Both the position numbers and the translations under genes were made by a program. The notes under the pieces are model-generated. The model made no database searches, was not told where the DNA came from, and saw only the letters and a list, made by a program, of their open reading frames with translations. A DNA stretch of 63,260 bases, taken from Priapulus caudatus. Its lineage: Eukaryota; Priapulida; Priapulimorpha; Priapulimorphida; Priapulidae. Numbering within the stretch: position 1 is the first letter of the stretch; each line of letters begins with the position of its first letter. The DNA lies in assembly GCF_000485595.1 (NCBI RefSeq), contig NW_014577074.1, positions 269,971 to 333,230 of the forward strand, written 5' to 3'. Below are positions 60,501-63,260 of the stretch, one piece after another.

Positions 60501-62262
60501 AGTTCAGACAACTGTTCTAGCTGTCTTTGTCAAGCTGAACGACTTAATGGAATCGGCAGTAAAGAAATGACCGTCACCTTGTCATTCTTCTTCTTCAAGA
60601 TTTCGTCTTTCCTCTCCTTGGTGAGATTCCACATTGACATGCCGACGAGGTAATCGTAGTCCGGACCGTCGCGAGGGCCAGCATCCTCATCCTCCGTGTC
60701 GCCGTCGCCAGCATCCGCAACCTGTCGCCATGACAACAGTTATAATTAAACGCGCGCGACGACAGAAGACACTCCACGTTGTTTCAACGGTGGCACAAAA
60801 CACAACACGCGACACACATACAGAACATGTCACAAGTAATATGCAATACAACGCGGAAAAACTGAATCCCCCTGTTTGTATAGTTTTAGAATTTATGAAT
60901 ATATATATAGGAAGCCTCGATAGGAATCCTTGGTACAGAGTTATGAAACGTCGATGCACACAGTGGTTCTGACTCGAGGCCGGTCGCCCACTTACACGAT
61001 TTATGCGATCACAGGTTGCGATTGTCAATGCTACATAATAAACGGCGAGATAAAGCTAGCGCACACACAAACCACACAAAAAACAGCACTACATGCTGAG
61101 CTCGGATGCCTTTTTTTCATGCATGAGAAATGAGTGTGAGTGTGAATTCTGAGAGGAAACATCCATACGTTGCCAGGACTTCACATAATGGGATATTCAT
61201 GAAAGCTGAAATCTTATCTGAAGTTTTGATTTAACTCCACGTTAGAATATCAGGATATTATACTTATGGACTAAAACTCACGCCACAAAAAGCGACCACA
61301 CCTTGGCATTACGATTTCATTATAGATCTGCGTGAAAATAACATGAGTAGCAAAATCTCGACAAAAAGCTCTGCAAATAAAACAAAATTTCACAGCTATG
61401 ACAGAATTTGTATCGAATCTGTCAAGTTATTGGTACATGCAAAGCACATCGACTGGTAACCGAGCAACAAGGCATTGAGACTGAGGCTTCCCGTGCGCGT
61501 ATTAATCCGCGCATGCATAGCATCGATTATTACACTGTGCACCATGCCATGTCGACAAGACAGTCCTACATACCTGCGCCTTTCTCTCTGTTTCCTACAC
61601 AATAATACAACAATTTACTACAATAGGCAATTTAACTCAAATCGCATAAAGATATCAATAATATAAGAGTAATTTTTTAATGCTGTATCAAATGCCGGTG
61701 AGTGTAATGCAAAGTATTCCACATTCAAAAACATGTGAAATGATGGTGAACAGATGCTGGCATTGTTCTGTATTAATAACACCTTCATTAATCATAAACC
61801 AACCCACACTTAGTCATTTTTTCTAGTTTTCCAGGACTTCAATGGTCCATTTTCTATTACTGTAATATTTTAGTCGAAAGTCACTGTGTCCTGTATCGTC
61901 CAATCAGCACTTTTACATAAAGCAAATGGTATTCCCTTTCAGATAAGATTTTCCCAGACCACTGCCTATTTTCAAGGACTTTCCAGCCGTGCAAAAAGTG
62001 GCATTTCAAAACCCTGAGACTTTCCAGGATCACAACCTATTCACCAGGACCTTCCAGACCTGGAAAATGTCACATTAAAATCACAGGACAGTCCAGGTTT
62101 TCCATGAACCCGCCACGAGGTTGCCCCCCCCCCCCCGTAAACGAGAGTGCATCAGGCTTCCTACCTCTTTCTGCTGCTGCGACTGCTTCCAGAGTTTGAC
62201 AGGGTCGGAGTCGTAGCCGCGATCCACCAGCATCTTGATGATGTCCACCTTCTTCTTGTTCT
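51520..62262 (-). CDS. TOP2: DNA topoisomerase II, C-terminal part (15 exons)
   Basis: Type IIA topoisomerase, which passes one DNA duplex through another in chromosome segregation and transcription. Exons in order: 62,165-62,262, 60,578-60,721, 59,422-59,505, 58,826-58,906, 58,286-58,408, 57,265-57,406, 56,719-56,826, 56,067-56,268, 55,107-55,222, 54,778-54,876, 54,353-54,391, 53,350-53,403, 53,079-53,162, 52,597-52,781, 51,520-51,675 (570 complete codons to TAG). The first three cover the end of the C-gate coiled coil: GYDSDPVKLWKQSQQQKE, YDYLVGMSMWNLTKERKDEI and DLWVEDLDAFLEELD. Then come PSPMGRRVVPVID, ISFKPLKKP and a long Lys/Asp/Ser-rich nuclear tail. The end QPVKYKFDDDDGDSDF resembles the chromatin-tether end of vertebrate TOP2A. 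The ATPase, TOPRIM and catalytic tyrosine are outside the window. The family is certain; alpha and beta cannot be distinguished. Confidence 0.93.
53625..54177. mobile_element. MITE in a TOP2 intron
   Basis: The ends TAGGGACAGTGATTTTCCG and CGGAAAATCACTGTCCCTA are perfectly inverted. The flanking CAACAG on both sides is a probable 6-bp target duplication. The 553-bp interior repeats a segment of about 60 bp twice (53,816-53,880 and 53,937-53,999). Confidence 0.8.
59744..59895. mobile_element. Foldback element with perfect 45-bp arms, TOP2 intron
   Basis: The arms start AATAGGTTCTATCACAG and end GATATCTCACCC; the right arm is their exact complement. The 62-bp centre has its own hairpin (CTCATACGAGCG / CGAGTATGAG). 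Related GAGATGGG and GGATATCTC motifs continue to about 60,220, so a longer element is possible. Confidence 0.8.
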
Positions 62263-62754
62263 CTGCGGAGGAGAAAAGCGAAGACATGGCGTGGAACACT
62301 CACTTATGAAACACTCGAATATCATCACGCATCACTTAACATGTTTTGAAAGCTCATTAGCTCTCAACACCATTAATTAGAATGTATTGACTCGACCCGT
62401 AACGTCTTCCATTCGGTAATATTTACTTGACCTAATCAATAAATAACATGAGGTGTACTGAGCTATGCACAAAACAACACGCAATACTATATCGGAGCGA
62501 GATAACATACTAAGGCCTGGCGAGTTGGTCCAATTACCATGTGTTTTTCACGTGTTAATGCCAGATTAATAGACTTTGCTGCACTTTGTTGACAAGAATT
62601 GTGTTTTAGAAAGTCCTATCAGAACAATGATTGGCTAAAGATGTCTGTTATTTACGACAAATAAGTACAAGGGAAATATAACACCGAAAAAGTTAAATGA
62701 CTTAACATTGACATTAGGACAAAAACATTTTCTGACAACGGGTATAAAGACGCC

Positions 62755-63260
62755 ACCACTCGTATAACAACGCCTCCACTCGTGTAATGACGCCGCCACT
62801 CGTGTAACCACGCCGCCACTCGTGCAACGACGCCGTGACTCGTGTCACGATGCCACCACTCGTGTAACGTCGCCACCACTCGTGTAACGACGCCACCACT
62901 CGTGTAACGACGCCGCCACTCGTGTAACGACGCCGCCACTCGTGCAACGACGCCGCCACTCGTGTAACGATGCCGCCACTCGTGTAATGACGCCGCCACT
63001 CGTGTAACCACGCCGCCACTCGTGTAACGACGCCGCCACTCGTGTAACGACGCCGCCACTCGTGTAACCACGCCGCCACTCGTGTAACGACGCCGCCACT
63101 CGTGTAACGACGCCACCACTCGTGTAACGATGCCTCCACTCGTGTAACGACACCGCCACTCGTGTAACGACGCCGCCACTCGTGCAACGACGCCGCCACT
63201 CGTGCAACGACGCCGCCACTCGTGTAACGACGCCGCCACTCGTGTAACGACGCCGCCACA
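62755..63260. repeat. 20-bp minisatellite
   Basis: About 25 tandem units of CGTGTAACGACGCCGCCACT with scattered substitutions and no obvious indels, reaching the right edge. Because 20 is not a multiple of three and the minus strand lacks stops, all three minus frames stay open for over 120 codons. It lies on the upstream side of the first TOP2 exon seen, presumably in an intron. Confidence 0.95.

Noticed and set aside
62652-63259. Minus frames of 124-195 residues with HEWRRRYTSGGVV repeats
   Set aside because: All three frames are open because the 20-bp unit has no stop on that strand; no gene-like context.
62755-63260. CRISPR-like array
   Set aside because: The units are contiguous, with no unique spacers, and the genome is eukaryotic.

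Overview
The window is animal (metazoan) nuclear DNA, AT-rich, with GT-AG introns and many transposable elements. It holds the 3' part of a Rab11-FIP (class I Rab11 effector) gene, a complete ICA1/ICA69 gene, the C-terminal third of a DNA topoisomerase II gene, part of a secreted pentraxin-type gene ending in Tyr/Thr-rich repeats, and a tRNA-Arg(ACG). Nothing fixes the species; a marine invertebrate is my guess. Every exon model below was read by eye from splice signals, reading phase and remembered family motifs, not from alignments or transcripts.

Layout. 1-1,725: inverted copy of a 45/48-bp coding repeat. 1,731-1,934: C-terminal tail of the repeat protein. 3,105-6,860 (minus): last six recognised Rab11-FIP exons, copy 1, with a tRNA in an intron. 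8,715-9,441: pentraxin-domain exon, running into the repeat array (9,419-11,820) and a second, error-ridden tail. 11,870-18,016: second copy of the FIP 3' region, then 25 N, then a partial third copy (18,051-19,035). 21,403-22,000 (minus): C2-domain exons of the FIP gene. 22-36.4 kb: no convincing genes; foldback elements, MITEs, a dead non-LTR retrotransposon and two MITEs carrying TTAGGG repeats. 36,631-47,470 (plus): ICA1, 13 coding exons summing to exactly 639 codons. 47.5-51.5 kb: intergenic with a retrotransposon fragment. 51,520-62,262 (minus): 15 exons of topoisomerase II ending at the stop codon. 62,755-63,260: 20-bp minisatellite.

The pentraxin and FIP genes converge tail to tail, as do ICA1 and TOP2; FIP and ICA1 are head to head across the transposon-rich block. 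There is no evidence the four genes share a pathway, although FIP and ICA1 both act in membrane traffic.

Assembly quality matters. The first 18 kb is redundant, contains an inversion, an unmerged overlap at the gap and stretches with an indel every few tens of bases, typical of uncorrected long reads. Broken frames there should not be read as gene death. The most interesting biology is the pentraxin plus Tyr/Thr-repeat protein and the telomere-repeat-carrying MITE family with 9-bp target duplications.
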